Counted from the first letter of the stretch, positions 1-9,286 are shown. The stretch is DNA of 64,000 nucleotides from Thiobacillus sp. (GCA_024235835.1 JACKLQ010000003.1:186001-250000), one strand, 5' to 3'. The notes: a model not told the origin generated them from the sequence alone. Numbers and translations: made by a program.

Positions 1-556
1 CCTCGCGGAAGTTGGTCTCGATGACGCCGGCCCGGGCACCACCGTTGGCGGCGGCATAGGCCAGGGCGATGTCCTTGGCCTTGCCGGACTTGTCCTGATA
101 GATGGCGATGAGGGAGGGCACGCCACCGCCTTGCAGGTAGGTGGAACGCACGGTGTGGCCGGGGCCCTTGGGGGCCACCATGATCACGTCCAGATCGGCG
201 CGGGGCACGATCTGGTTGTAGTGCACGTTGAAACCGTGGGCGAAGGCCAGGGTGGCGCCCTTCTTGATGTTGGGCTCGATCTCGTTGCGGTAAACGTCAG
301 GCTGTTGCTCGTCGGGCACCAGGATCATCACCACGTCGGCGTCCTTCACCGCCGCGCCCACTTCCTTCACCGCCAGGCCCGCCTTCTTGGCCTTGTCCCA
401 GGAGGCGCCGCCCTTGCGCAGGCCCACGGTTACCTTCACGCCGGAGTCCTGCAGGTTGTTGGCGTGGGCATGTCCCTGGGAGCCATAACCGACGATGGTG
501 ACCTTCTTCTTCTTGATGAGGGAGAGGTCGCAGTCTTTCTCGTAATAAACCTTCAT
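1..556 (-). CDS. ilvC: Ketol-acid reductoisomerase, C-terminus outside the window
   Basis: NADPH-dependent reductoisomerase of valine, leucine and isoleucine synthesis, acting on the product of the acetolactate synthase encoded just upstream. The visible 185 codons begin MKVYYEKDCDLSLIKKKKV and contain the Rossmann motif GYGSQG at residues 23-28 and the AHGFNVHY segment typical of KARI. The gene runs off the left edge, so no stop codon is seen. It lies 19 bp downstream of ilvH in the same orientation, giving the usual ilvB-ilvH-ilvC order. Confidence 0.96.
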   Translation of the reverse strand, partial: MKVYYEKDCDLSLIKKKKVTIVGYGSQGHAHANNLQDSGVKVTVGLRKGGASWDKAKKAGLAVKEVGAAVKDADVVMILVPDEQQPDVYRNEIEPNIKKGATLAFAHGFNVHYNQIVPRADLDVIMVAPKGPGHTVRSTYLQGGGVPSLIAIYQDKSGKAKDIALAYAAANGGARAGVIETNFRE

Positions 557-575
557 GGGACGTCCTTTCTGACAA

Positions 576-1070
576 TCAAACTTTCATGATGCGGTCGCCC
601 CGGCCAATGCCCGAGGCGCCGGTTCGAACGGTTTCCAAAATGGCGGTGGCATCCACGGCCTCCAGGAAGGCATCCAGCTTGGAGCCTGGACCGGTGAGCT
701 CGATGGTGTAGGTCTTGTCAGCCACATCGATGATGCGGCCGCGGAAGATGTCCGTCATGCGTTTCATTTCTTCCCGCGACTCGTTGGTGTGGGTACGCAC
801 CTTCACCAGCATGAGTTCCCGCTCGATGTGGCTGCCATCGGTCAGGTCCTGGATCTTGACGATGTCCACCAGCTTGTTGAGCTGCTTGGTGATCTGCTCG
901 ATGACTTCATCCGAGCCCCGGGTGACGATGGTCATGCGGGACAGGGTGGCATCCTCGGTGGGGGCCACGGTAAGCGACTCGATGTTGTAGCCCCGGGCTG
1001 AGAAGAGTCCAGCCACCCGGGACAGGGCCCCGGCTTCGTTTTCCATCAGGAGGGAGATGATGTGCCGCAT
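576..1070 (-). CDS. ilvH: Acetolactate synthase small (regulatory) subunit
   Basis: Regulatory subunit of acetohydroxyacid synthase. It binds branched-chain amino acids and activates the large subunit. The 164-residue protein begins MRHIISLLMENEAGALSRV, an N-terminal ACT domain (residues about 1-75) matching the family, followed by the ALS small-subunit C-terminal domain. I prefer this ATG over a GTG six codons upstream because GGAG sits 9 nt before it and the family begins here. It lies between ilvB and ilvC in one operon. Confidence 0.95.
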   Translation of the reverse strand: MRHIISLLMENEAGALSRVAGLFSARGYNIESLTVAPTEDATLSRMTIVTRGSDEVIEQITKQLNKLVDIVKIQDLTDGSHIERELMLVKVRTHTNESREEMKRMTDIFRGRIIDVADKTYTIELTGPGSKLDAFLEAVDATAILETVRTGASGIGRGDRIMKV

Positions 1071-1103
1071 ATTACCGTGCTCCCTCACTCGCTACTGCTC
1101 GTT

Positions 1104-1136
1104 GCCCCCCGAGGGGGCGTTCGCCTGACTTGAGGC
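1104..1136. other. Two small hairpins between ilvB and ilvH
   Basis: GCCCCC/GGGGGC (1104-1109 with 1113-1118, loop CGA) is followed by GCCT/AGGC (1123-1136). There is no T-run, so termination is unlikely. A role in processing or translational spacing of the ilvB-ilvH transcript is only a possibility. Confidence 0.4.
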
Positions 1137-1157
1137 GGCTCTGCGTCAGTCTCATGT

Positions 1158-2867
1158 TTACACCAAGATCATTTCAGACAATCCCTTGCCGGCCGGGATC
1201 ATGGGATACACGTTTTCTCGGGGATCGGTGAGGAAGTTGATGAACACCAGGCGGTCCTTGTACTTGCCGAAGGCATCCCGCAGGGCTGGCTCCACGTCTT
1301 CAGGCTTCTCCACCTGGATGCCCACGTGGCCGTAGGCTTCGGCCAGCTTCACGAAATCCGGCAGGGAGCCCATGTAAGACTCGGCATAGCGTTCTTCGTA
1401 GAAAAACTCCTGCCACTGCCTCACCATGCCCAGGTATCCGTTGTTGAGCAGGATCACCTTGATGGGCAGCTTGTGCTCGAGGCAGGTGGACAGTTCCTGG
1501 ATGTTCATCTGGATGCTGCCCTCGCCGGTGATGCAGGCCACCATGGCGTCAGGGTGGGCGAACTGCACGCCCATGGCGGCGGGCAGGCCGAAGCCCATGG
1601 TGCCCAGCCCACCGGAGTTGATCCAGCGACGGGGCTGATCGAACTTGTAGTACTGGGCCGCCCACATCTGGTGCTGGCCCACGTCGGAGGTGACGTAGGC
1701 CTGGCCGCTGGTCACCTCGTAGAGCTTTTCCACCACGAACTGGGGCTTGATCACCTTGTCGCTCTGCTCGTATTTCAGGCAGTCCTGGGCCCGCCACAGC
1801 TCGATCTGGGCCCACCAGGCCTTGAGGGACTGCTCGTCCGGCTTGTCCTTCTCCGCCTTCAGGAGCTTGATGATCTCCTCCAGCACGTGGGCCACGTCAC
1901 CGACGATGGGCACATCCACCTTGACCCGTTTGGAGATGGAGGAAGGATCCACGTCGATGTGGATGATGCGGTGGTGCTCGCTGCCGAAATGCTTGGGGTT
2001 GCCGATGACCCGGTCGTCGAAACGGGCGCCCACGGCCAACAGCACGTCACAGTGCTGCATGGCCATGTTGGCTTCGTAGGTGCCGTGCATGCCCAGCATG
2101 CCCAGGAAAAGTGGATCGGGAGAGGGATAGCCGCCAAGGCCCATGAGGGTGTTGGTGGTGGGATAGCCGAGGAGCCGTGTCAACTCCGTCAACTGCTTGG
2201 CCCCATTGCCCAGCACCACGCCACCGCCGGTGTAGAGGACCGGGCGCTTGGCCTCCAGCAGCATCTGCACCGCCTTCTTGATCTGGCCGGTGTGGCCCTT
2301 CCAAGTGGGGTTGTAGGAGCGCATGGATATGGTCTTGGGATAGTGATAGGCACACAGGTGCTGGGTCACGTCCTTGGGAATGTCCACCACCACCGGGCCA
2401 GGCCGGCCGGTGGCTGCTATGTAAAAGGCCTTCTTGATGGTTTCCGCCAGCTGGTGCACGTCCTTCACCAGGAAGTTGTGCTTCACGCAGGGCCGGGTAA
2501 TGCCAACGGTGTCCACTTCCTGGAAGGCATCCATGCCGATGGCGGCGGTGGGCACCTGGCCCGTCAGCACCACCATGGGGATCGAGTCCATGTAGGCCGT
2601 GGCGATGCCGGTGACGGCATTGGTGGCACCTGGGCCCGAAGTCACGATGGCCACCCCGACCTGGCCGGTGGAGCGGGCATAGGCATCGGCGGCATGCAGT
2701 GCAGCCTGCTCGTGACGCACCAGGATGTGCTGGAAGTCATCCTGCTTGTAGATCTCGTCGTAGATGTTCAGCACCGCGCCGCCGGGATACCCGAAAACGT
2801 GCTTCACACCTTCGTCGCGCAAACAGCGGACAACTATCTCCGCTCCGGTCAACTCCGTGTCGGCCAT
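1158..2867 (-). CDS. ilvB: Acetolactate synthase large (catalytic) subunit, biosynthetic type
   Basis: ThDP-dependent enzyme condensing two pyruvates, or pyruvate and 2-oxobutyrate, as the first common step of branched-chain amino acid synthesis. The 569-residue length is normal. Visible features are the GYPGGAVLNIYDE region, the catalytic glutamate in RHEQAALHAADAYAR (E53), the central FAD/Rossmann-like domain, and the C-terminal ThDP/Mg motif GEGSIQMNIQEL ending in LNN. It is first in the ilvB-ilvH-ilvC operon. The gene could equally be named ilvI. Confidence 0.97.
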   Translation of the reverse strand: MADTELTGAEIVVRCLRDEGVKHVFGYPGGAVLNIYDEIYKQDDFQHILVRHEQAALHAADAYARSTGQVGVAIVTSGPGATNAVTGIATAYMDSIPMVVLTGQVPTAAIGMDAFQEVDTVGITRPCVKHNFLVKDVHQLAETIKKAFYIAATGRPGPVVVDIPKDVTQHLCAYHYPKTISMRSYNPTWKGHTGQIKKAVQMLLEAKRPVLYTGGGVVLGNGAKQLTELTRLLGYPTTNTLMGLGGYPSPDPLFLGMLGMHGTYEANMAMQHCDVLLAVGARFDDRVIGNPKHFGSEHHRIIHIDVDPSSISKRVKVDVPIVGDVAHVLEEIIKLLKAEKDKPDEQSLKAWWAQIELWRAQDCLKYEQSDKVIKPQFVVEKLYEVTSGQAYVTSDVGQHQMWAAQYYKFDQPRRWINSGGLGTMGFGLPAAMGVQFAHPDAMVACITGEGSIQMNIQELSTCLEHKLPIKVILLNNGYLGMVRQWQEFFYEERYAESYMGSLPDFVKLAEAYGHVGIQVEKPEDVEPALRDAFGKYKDRLVFINFLTDPRENVYPMIPAGKGLSEMILV

Positions 2868-3001
2868 GGCAAGGAATTCTTAATATTCGGAAAAGCTTGA
2901 AACACTATCGATTGGCATGGGACCGGTCAAGCAAGGCCGATGTCCAAGCGACACACCTGGGCAAACAAAAAGGGGCTTGGCACTGGCCAAACCCCTGTAT
3001 T

Positions 3002-3077
3002 TGGTGGGTGGTGGGGGATTCGAACCCACGACCAACGGATTAAAAGTCCGCTGCTCTACCAGCTGAGCTAACCACCC
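3002..3077 (-). tRNA. tRNA-Lys(TTT)
   Basis: The 76-nt cloverleaf includes an encoded CCA. Acceptor GGGTGGT pairs with ACCACCC, the anticodon loop is CTTTTAA with anticodon TTT, and the T-loop is TTCGAAT. It stands alone between ilvB and the thioredoxin gene. Confidence 0.97.
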
Positions 3078-3124
3078 TAGAAAGACCGCGATTATTCAAA
3101 AAAACCGCAGCCAGGTCAACTCGT

Positions 3125-3823
3125 TCAGTAGGTCACAGTGCGATTATTCCTGCTGCGCCGCACTGCGGGCTTCTTGCTGGTGCGACTGCGGGTGATGGTT
3201 TTGCCGGTATTGGTGATGGCGTTCGCTTCCACCGCGTCGGGCTTGCTGTAGGTCACTTCCTGAATGGGGCTCTCGACGGCGGGCGCTTCCGATTGCTTTC
3301 CTTCCACCACTTGGGTCTGGGGGTTCTTGCCCTTGTAGGCCTCCATGAAGGCCAGCACCTTGTTCATGCGAACCTGTCCAGGAATGAACATCACGATCTC
3401 CCCGTTGGGATCGTAAATGTAAGAAGTGGGGTAGAAGTCCACCGGCCCCACCTGACGGAAAGGGCTATCCTGATTGCGGCGGGAACCCCCGGCAACGATG
3501 CTGTTGAAGTCCAGGTTGTGTCGACTGGCGGCTTCACGCACGGCGTTCTCATCGGGACCGTAATCCAGGCCGACGCCAATGACCACGAAATCCTTTCGCT
3601 TGTTCAACTCGTTGAGCGTGGGAACCTCCACCCAGCACAACGGGCACCAGGGCGCCCAGAAGTTCACCAGCACCCACTTGCCTTTGAAGTCCGAGAGCCT
3701 CAGGCTTTTTCCATTGATATCCGTGAACTGGAAATTGATTGCCTTGGTGCCTGCCAAGCTCGGATTCACCCACATCACGGTAGTCACCAAGCCCAGCAGC
3801 AATGCACCCAAAAATTTCCGCAT
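3125..3823 (-). CDS. TlpA-family thiol:disulfide redoxin, exported
   Basis: Probable periplasmic thioredoxin-like protein of 232 residues. MRKFLGALLLGLVTTVMWVNPSLAG is a signal peptide or anchor. The redoxin domain (about residues 30-165) carries the active-site motif WAPWCPLC. The tail after residue 165 is low-complexity, basic and Ser/Thr-rich, and ends RSRNNRTVTY. Three ATG codons are consecutive. The third is chosen because AAGG lies 6 nt before it. The neighbouring YeeE/YedE gene, 88 bp upstream, hints at sulfur or redox metabolism but does not prove it. Confidence 0.82.
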   Translation of the reverse strand: MRKFLGALLLGLVTTVMWVNPSLAGTKAINFQFTDINGKSLRLSDFKGKWVLVNFWAPWCPLCWVEVPTLNELNKRKDFVVIGVGLDYGPDENAVREAASRHNLDFNSIVAGGSRRNQDSPFRQVGPVDFYPTSYIYDPNGEIVMFIPGQVRMNKVLAFMEAYKGKNPQTQVVEGKQSEAPAVESPIQEVTYSKPDAVEANAITNTGKTITRSRTSKKPAVRRSRNNRTVTY

Positions 3824-3911
3824 CATCATCCTTTCAGGTAGCGCACAAACGTACACCCTATATGACCATTCTATCGACAGGAAAATGCCGTAATTGAATA
3901 AAACTTTTTGA

Positions 3912-5006
3912 TCATGCAGACCGCATAATCAAATAGTACTGAACTTTCATGGTAATAGCGGCGCCAGCCACAATACCGAAGAAGGCGATGAACGAGCTGA
4001 TAGCCAGGGTGGACACGCCCGTGACCGCCTGGCCGATGGTGCAGCCCATGGCAGCGATGCCCCCGAAGCCCATGAGTATGGCCCCCATGATATGGCGGAA
4101 CATGTCCTGGGGCGAATTGAAATATTCCCAGCGAAAGCTGCGGTTGAACACGGAATAGATGAAGGAACCGATCACTACGCCAAACACGCTGGCCACTCCG
4201 AAGGTTACGTGCTTGTCCCGCCAGTAGGCCCACAGGTCCATGGTGTAGGCCAAGGGCCCCACAAACGTCATGGATTCCGCAAGCTTCGAATCCGTCCCCA
4301 CATAGGTGCGTTCCATGAATTCGTTCTCGGAGAATCCCAGATGGCCCGTCACATACCAGCCGGCCGCCACCACCAGGCCCACCACGACGCCCGCCAGGAT
4401 GTTATCCCGGTTTTCCCTGAATTCCTTGCTGGAAAACACGAAGGCCAGGATCACCAGGGAAAGTATGACGGCGAAGGAGATTTGTGAAACCGTGTCTGCC
4501 ATGCCAAACAGGCTGGGCAGGGTCTGCATGCCGTCCAGATGCACCGTGAACATGTCCGCCCGGAGGATGCTATCCAGGGGAATGCGCAGGACGCCATTCA
4601 TGGTCACCAGGGCGGAGTATCCCAGGAACATGAATACCACCACCGACTTAAGGTTGCCACCTCCCAGCCGCACCAGCGTGCGTTGGCCGCAACCACCGGC
4701 CAGGGTCATGCCCACGCCGAAGATCAAGCCCCCTGCCAAGGCACCGAACCAGTGCACCGTCCCCCGTGTGTAGAAGGTCTGGGCAATATCGAAAAAACCC
4801 AGGTAGACCAGCAGATTGGCGCCCAGGATGGCCAAGGCAATGGCCAGCAGCCAGGCTCTCATGCGCCCCCACTCGCCCATGTTCACCACATCGGAAACGG
4901 CCCCCATGGTACAGAAACTCGTCTTGTTAGCCACATAACCGAAAACAAGGGCCAGGAAGAAACCCAGCCAAGCAACCAAGGATGCAGGATTCTGAATTTG
5001 CTCCAT
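3912..5006 (-). CDS. YeeE/YedE family (DUF395) membrane transporter, probable sulfur-compound uptake
   Basis: Integral membrane protein of 364 residues with about nine hydrophobic segments. Two repeated family signatures are visible: GMTLAGGCGQRTLVRLGGGN near residue 85 and GFGGIAAMGCTIGQAVTG near residue 315. Each contains the conserved cysteine within a G-rich loop. Relatives include the thiosulfate importer TsuA, so import of thiosulfate or a related sulfur species is likely, but the substrate is not readable. Start ATG 5006 follows GGAG at a good distance. Confidence 0.85.
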   Translation of the reverse strand: MEQIQNPASLVAWLGFFLALVFGYVANKTSFCTMGAVSDVVNMGEWGRMRAWLLAIALAILGANLLVYLGFFDIAQTFYTRGTVHWFGALAGGLIFGVGMTLAGGCGQRTLVRLGGGNLKSVVVFMFLGYSALVTMNGVLRIPLDSILRADMFTVHLDGMQTLPSLFGMADTVSQISFAVILSLVILAFVFSSKEFRENRDNILAGVVVGLVVAAGWYVTGHLGFSENEFMERTYVGTDSKLAESMTFVGPLAYTMDLWAYWRDKHVTFGVASVFGVVIGSFIYSVFNRSFRWEYFNSPQDMFRHIMGAILMGFGGIAAMGCTIGQAVTGVSTLAISSFIAFFGIVAGAAITMKVQYYLIMRSA

Positions 5007-5076
5007 TAAATATCTCCTCTCGGGCCTTCTTGTCGTTTAGTGGGTGGGATTATAGGGGCGCGCTTTACATCATGGG

Positions 5077-5751
5077 TCAATTGAAATACCGCGTTGGGTC
5101 AGGCATGCCCAGCGCTTCGAATCCCTGGCGCCGCAAGCGGCAGGAATCACAATGACCACAGGCACGCCCATCGGCGTCGGCCTGGTAGCAGGAAACCGTG
5201 AGGCTGTAGTCCACGCCCAGTTCCAGCCCCAGTTGGATGATCTCTGCCTTGGTAAGTTGGATAAGGGGCGCCTCCATACGTATGGAACGCCCTTCCACGG
5301 CACGCTTGGTGGCCAGATCGGCCATTTTCTGAAATGCGCTCACATACGCCGGGCGGCAATCGGGATAGCCGGAGTAATCCACCGCATTCACGCCGATGTA
5401 GATGGCTTCGGCATCCAGCGCCTCCGCCCATCCCAGGGCCAAGGCCAGCATGATGGTGTTCCGGGCCGGCACGTAGGTCACGGGAATCCCCTCGGCGGGG
5501 CCATCCTCAGGCACGGCGATGCTGGTATCGGTGAGGGCACTGCCGGCCATGGGCCCCATGTCGAGACGCATGACACGGTGCTCCGCCGCGCCCAAGTGCC
5601 TCGCCACGGCCCGGGCCGCTTCCAGTTCCACCCGATGGCGCTGGCCATAGTCCAGGCTGAGGGCGTGGCAACCGTGTCCCGCGTTGCGGGCCACCGCCAG
5701 GGCCGTGGCGGAATCCAGGCCGCCGGATAGCAGCACCACCGCCCCGCTCAT
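5077..5751 (-). CDS. queC: 7-cyano-7-deazaguanine synthase
   Basis: ATP-dependent conversion of 7-carboxy-7-deazaguanine to preQ0 in queuosine synthesis. The 224 residues start MSGAVVLLSGGLDSATAL, with the PP-loop SGGLDS at 9-14. The C-terminal zinc site is C-X8-CGHCDSC. The start ATG overlaps the queE stop as ATGA, so the two are translationally coupled. The reading frame stays open upstream, but the family begins here. Confidence 0.95.
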   Translation of the reverse strand: MSGAVVLLSGGLDSATALAVARNAGHGCHALSLDYGQRHRVELEAARAVARHLGAAEHRVMRLDMGPMAGSALTDTSIAVPEDGPAEGIPVTYVPARNTIMLALALGWAEALDAEAIYIGVNAVDYSGYPDCRPAYVSAFQKMADLATKRAVEGRSIRMEAPLIQLTKAEIIQLGLELGVDYSLTVSCYQADADGRACGHCDSCRLRRQGFEALGMPDPTRYFN

Positions 5752-6407
5752 CGTCCCCGGGCCTCTTGCCAGAGAATCTTGTGCAGTTGCAGCTGCAAGC
5801 GCACCGGCAAGCCGTCCCGCAGGACCCAGTCCGCCAGCAGGGCCGGCTCGACCTGCCCCCAGGCCGGAGAGAACAGGACCGGGCAACGGGCGGCAATGTC
5901 GTGTTCCCGCAGCAGGGACCTGGCCCAGAGGTAGTCCTCTTCGCCAGTCAGGACGAATTTCACCTCGTCACGGGGAGACAGGACGAAAAGATTGGCCCAG
6001 CGGTTTCGCTCCACCTCGCCCGATCCGGGTGTCTTCACATCCACGATGCGCGCAACGCGCGGATCCACACCGGAAACATCCAATGCCCCGCTGGTTTCCA
6101 GGGAAACATCCAGGCCTGCATCGCACAACCGTTCCAGGAGTTCCCCGCATCCCTTCTGAGCCAAGGGCTCGCCCCCCGTCACCGTGACATGGCGCGTGGG
6201 AAACCCCTGCACCCTGCCGATGATGGCCCCCACGTCCATCCATTCCCCTCCCTGGAAGGCGTAGTCGGTATCGCAGTATCCACAGCGCAGGGGACACCCG
6301 GTCAGGCGCACGAATACCGTGGGCAGGCCCACCCTGCTGGCCTCGCCCTGGAGGGAAAAGAATATTTCCGTGACCCGCAGGCGGGAGGGACTAGACGGGA
6401 CCGGCAA
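5748..6407 (-). CDS. queE: 7-carboxy-7-deazaguanine synthase, radical SAM
   Basis: Radical SAM enzyme making the deazaguanine core of queuosine. The cluster motif CPLRCGYC (C-X3-C-X2-C) follows RLTG, and VTGGEP follows as in the family. The start is uncertain. An open frame runs upstream into cpoB, but homology begins near RVTEIFFSLQGE, so I propose the TTG at 6407, 2 bp after the cpoB stop, giving 219 residues. No clear ribosome binding site is seen. It is coupled to queC downstream. Confidence 0.92.
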   Translation of the reverse strand: MPVPSSPSRLRVTEIFFSLQGEASRVGLPTVFVRLTGCPLRCGYCDTDYAFQGGEWMDVGAIIGRVQGFPTRHVTVTGGEPLAQKGCGELLERLCDAGLDVSLETSGALDVSGVDPRVARIVDVKTPGSGEVERNRWANLFVLSPRDEVKFVLTGEEDYLWARSLLREHDIAARCPVLFSPAWGQVEPALLADWVLRDGLPVRLQLQLHKILWQEARGR

Positions 6408-6409
6408 GG

Positions 6410-7210
6410 TTACTTGAGGGTGGAAAGGAGTTTCTTGCCATTGTCCGCGGCCCGGCTGTAGGGGAAGCGTTCGATGAGTTGTTCCAGCGTGGCCGTGGCC
6501 GACGCCAGGTCCTTCATCTGCACCTGGGCCCTGGCCAGGGAAAGCATGGCATCCGGCGTCTTGGGACTGTTGGGATATTCCCCGATCAGGTGCTGGTAGC
6601 TGGCCGCAGCGCTCTCGAAGTCGGACATGCCCACGTAGGAGAAGCCGGTCCAATAATGAGCGTTGGGCACCAGGTTGCTATTGGGATAGGTCTTGGCAAA
6701 ACCCTGGAAAGCGAGCACGGCATCCCTGTAGCGGCCGGACTTAACCAGTTGATGGGCCGCCTCATAGGCCCGGGTCTCGTTTTCCACGTCCCCGGCGGGT
6801 GCAGCGCCGGACGTTGGAGACATGGGTGTGCTCAAGGCCTGGGCCGGCTGCAGGCGCACGGCAGGGACCTGCGCAGCGGCGGCGGGACGGCTCTCCAGTT
6901 CCTTGATGCGATCGTCCAGATCGGCGAACAGTTCCTTGACGCGCTTGTCGGCGGTGGATTGCTGATAGGCCAGCTCCTCCTGGGAACCCCGCAGCCGGGC
7001 CACCTCGGCCTTCAGCGCCTCAACCTGGTTGAGGAGGTTCAACAGGCCCTGGTTCTGCAACTGGCTTTCCAGGCGCGACAGCCTGCCGTCCTGGGCCTGG
7101 ACGCCTTTTTGCAAATCGCCCAGCTTCTGGGCCAGTTCATCCGTCGAGGCGGCCCAGCCGGACTGGGCCAGCAGTGCCAGGACTAGTAGGGGGTAACGGA
7201 TAGTTTTCAT
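6410..7210 (-). CDS. cpoB: Cell division coordinator CpoB (YbgF), periplasmic TPR protein
   Basis: Last gene of the tol-pal block. It coordinates peptidoglycan synthesis with outer-membrane constriction through TolA and PBP1B in characterised relatives. The 266 residues comprise a signal peptide ending SGWAAS, a coiled coil (about 25-105), a linker rich in Ala and Pro, and a C-terminal set of TPR repeats from about residue 145 (YEAAHQLVKSGRYRDAV, then SNLVPNAHYWTG). The start overlaps the pal stop by 4 bp. Confidence 0.94.
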   Translation of the reverse strand: MKTIRYPLLVLALLAQSGWAASTDELAQKLGDLQKGVQAQDGRLSRLESQLQNQGLLNLLNQVEALKAEVARLRGSQEELAYQQSTADKRVKELFADLDDRIKELESRPAAAAQVPAVRLQPAQALSTPMSPTSGAAPAGDVENETRAYEAAHQLVKSGRYRDAVLAFQGFAKTYPNSNLVPNAHYWTGFSYVGMSDFESAAASYQHLIGEYPNSPKTPDAMLSLARAQVQMKDLASATATLEQLIERFPYSRAADNGKKLLSTLK

Positions 7211-7926
7211 TCGCCTTGATAGAGAATTTCGGTTCGACGGTTCTGTTGCCAGGCTTCTTCGTCATGCCCCTCGGCCACGGGCTTCTCCTCGCCCAGGGAC
7301 ACCGCCTCCATCTGGGGTTCGGACACGCCCAGCAGGGACAAGGCCTTGAATACGCTTTCGGAACGGCGCTGGCCCAGGGCCAGGTTGTATTCGCGGCTGC
7401 CACGTTCGTCCGCGTGGCCTTGCAGGATGACCTTGCTGGCGGGATTGCTCTTCAGGAACTCCGCATGGGCCTCCAGCAGACCGCGGTATTCGTCACGGAT
7501 GGCGGAACTGTCGAAGTCGAACTGGATGATGCGCTTGGACAGGGGGCTGTTGGGATCCTTGAGGATGAGGGCTATGGCGGCCTGATCCCCGCCTGCCTGG
7601 GCAGCGGGACCTTCAACTGCGGCGGCGCCAGGCTGGCTGCCATCCAGGGGCTTCACTTCCGCGGAAGCTTCCGCGAGGGGACGGGTTTCCACTTTTTGCT
7701 CTGGCGCCTGGGCAGTGCCACCGGCCGGAGCCGTAGTTTCCTGGGCCGGGATGGGTTTGCCGTCAACCGGCGCCACCACCATGCCCTGGGTTTCGGCTGC
7801 TTTGGATTCTTCGGCCTTTGCCGCAGCCCTGATGCCACGATCCTCGATCACGGCGTCCTTGGGAGGCTGGTCGGCACAACCGGCCAGCAGTGCGGCCAGC
7901 GTCAAGGATATGGCTAAATACTTCAT
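7207..7926 (-). CDS. pal: Peptidoglycan-associated lipoprotein Pal
   Basis: Outer-membrane lipoprotein anchoring the envelope to peptidoglycan and binding TolB. The lipobox is LLAGC (cysteine near residue 17). A Pro/Ala-rich linker precedes a C-terminal OmpA-like domain with the signature VILQGHADERGSREYNLALGQRR. At 239 residues it is longer than E. coli Pal because of the linker. The start at MKYLAIS is supported by GGAGGAG a few bases upstream. It overlaps cpoB by 4 bp. Confidence 0.96.
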   Translation of the reverse strand: MKYLAISLTLAALLAGCADQPPKDAVIEDRGIRAAAKAEESKAAETQGMVVAPVDGKPIPAQETTAPAGGTAQAPEQKVETRPLAEASAEVKPLDGSQPGAAAVEGPAAQAGGDQAAIALILKDPNSPLSKRIIQFDFDSSAIRDEYRGLLEAHAEFLKSNPASKVILQGHADERGSREYNLALGQRRSESVFKALSLLGVSEPQMEAVSLGEEKPVAEGHDEEAWQQNRRTEILYQGE

Positions 7927-7973
7927 GAAAACTCCTCCAAAGATACCTAACTGTGACCCGGAAGTCGGTTGTC

Positions 7974-9236
7974 CTAGTGCCCCCAACTCGGCTCCCGCAG
8001 ATCTCCTGACTGGGAGAGCCGCTGCTTCACCCGTCCGTCCACGCTCACCGTCGCCAGCACACCCCGCCCGTTGACCAGGGTCGCATAAAGGATCAGTCGG
8101 CCATTGGGCGCAAAACTGGGCGACTCATCGAAAGTCGTGTCCGTCAGCACCTCCATCTGGCGGTTACCCAGATCCATGATCGCCACGTGGAATCGAGCGT
8201 CGCGACGATGCACAAAGGCCAGGGTCTTGCCATCCGGAGATAATGCTGGGGATACATTGTACCCCCCCTCAAAGGTGATGCGACTCGTCTCCCCGCTTTC
8301 CAGGGAGGCACGGTAAATTTGGGGGGAGCCGCCCCGATCCGAGGTGAAGTACAGCCATTGCCCGTCAGGGCTGAAGACAGGCTCCGTATCCAGAGCCCCG
8401 CCCCGGGTGAAGCGCCGGGCCTCGCCCGATTCCAGATCCAGCAGATAGATCTGAGAGGTCTCGTCCTTGGAAAGGGTCACGGCCAGGCGGCGTCCGTCCG
8501 GCGACCAGGCCGGGGCCGAGTTGGAACCGCGGAACTTGGCCACAGCGCGGCGCTTGCCGTCCACCAGGTTCTGCACGTAGACCACCGGCTTCTTGTCCTC
8601 GAAGGAGACATAGGCCAGCTTCATGCCGTCCGGGGACCAGACGGGGGAAATGATGGGCTCCGGCGAGGCTGTTACGGTGATGGCGTTCTGGCTGTCGGCG
8701 TCCGCCACCTGGAGCTCGTAGCGGCTGCCCCGCTTGAGGATGTAGGCAATGCGACCGGAATAGGGACCCGGCTCGCCCAGCAACTTCTCGTGCACCATGT
8801 CGGCGATCTTGTGGGCCACGGAACGCACCCCCGCAAGGGTGGTGGTGTAGGACAGGGCCGTGATCTGGGTCTTGCGCACGGCGTCGAACAACCAGAAGCG
8901 GACTTCCACCCGGCCGCCCTGGGCGGGAATGACATGCCCCATGACCACGGCATCAGCGCCCTTGTTCTTCCAGTCCGGCAGGGGCAGGGCCTGGGGGTCG
9001 GACGGCGACATCACACCCTTGGGGTCCAGCATGCGGAAATAGCCGCTGCGCCCCAGGTCGTTGGTGATCACATCGCCCGGGTTCAGCCCGTCGTCCCGGG
9101 ACAGGCTGAATGGCAGCACCGCCACGGGTATCTTGTTGCTGGCCCCACCGACGATCTCTATGGTCATCAATGCGTGGGCCTGCAAGGCGGACAGCAGCAA
9201 GCCAAGGGCGATTAGCAGTCGAACGGGTAAGCACAT
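7974..9236 (-). CDS. tolB: Tol-Pal translocation protein TolB
   Basis: Periplasmic beta-propeller protein linking Pal and TolA. After a signal peptide (MCLPVRLLIALGLLLSALQA) comes the N-terminal domain, then WD-like repeats with recurring SPDG motifs (SPVWSPDGMKLAYV, APAWSPDGRRLAVT, EPVFSPDGQWLYF). The start is ambiguous. An in-frame ATG at 9290 overlaps the tolA stop as ATGA and would add 18 residues. A TTG with GAGGA upstream lies between. I chose the ATG directly before the signal peptide. Confidence 0.94.
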   Translation of the reverse strand: MCLPVRLLIALGLLLSALQAHALMTIEIVGGASNKIPVAVLPFSLSRDDGLNPGDVITNDLGRSGYFRMLDPKGVMSPSDPQALPLPDWKNKGADAVVMGHVIPAQGGRVEVRFWLFDAVRKTQITALSYTTTLAGVRSVAHKIADMVHEKLLGEPGPYSGRIAYILKRGSRYELQVADADSQNAITVTASPEPIISPVWSPDGMKLAYVSFEDKKPVVYVQNLVDGKRRAVAKFRGSNSAPAWSPDGRRLAVTLSKDETSQIYLLDLESGEARRFTRGGALDTEPVFSPDGQWLYFTSDRGGSPQIYRASLESGETSRITFEGGYNVSPALSPDGKTLAFVHRRDARFHVAIMDLGNRQMEVLTDTTFDESPSFAPNGRLILYATLVNGRGVLATVSVDGRVKQRLSQSGDLREPSWGH

Positions 9237-9286
9237 GTTTCTGATCAGCAATTCAATCCTCACAACTTCCAGGCCGGGGTCACCGG

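Noticed and set aside
1326..2900. A 524-codon open frame on the plus strand opposite ilvB
   Set aside because: It is the antisense shadow of a strongly conserved GC-rich gene. Its composition (His, Gly, Val rich) has no protein-like pattern. Similar long shadows opposite ruvB, the HerA-like gene, rpoD, dxs and rtcB were dropped for the same reason.
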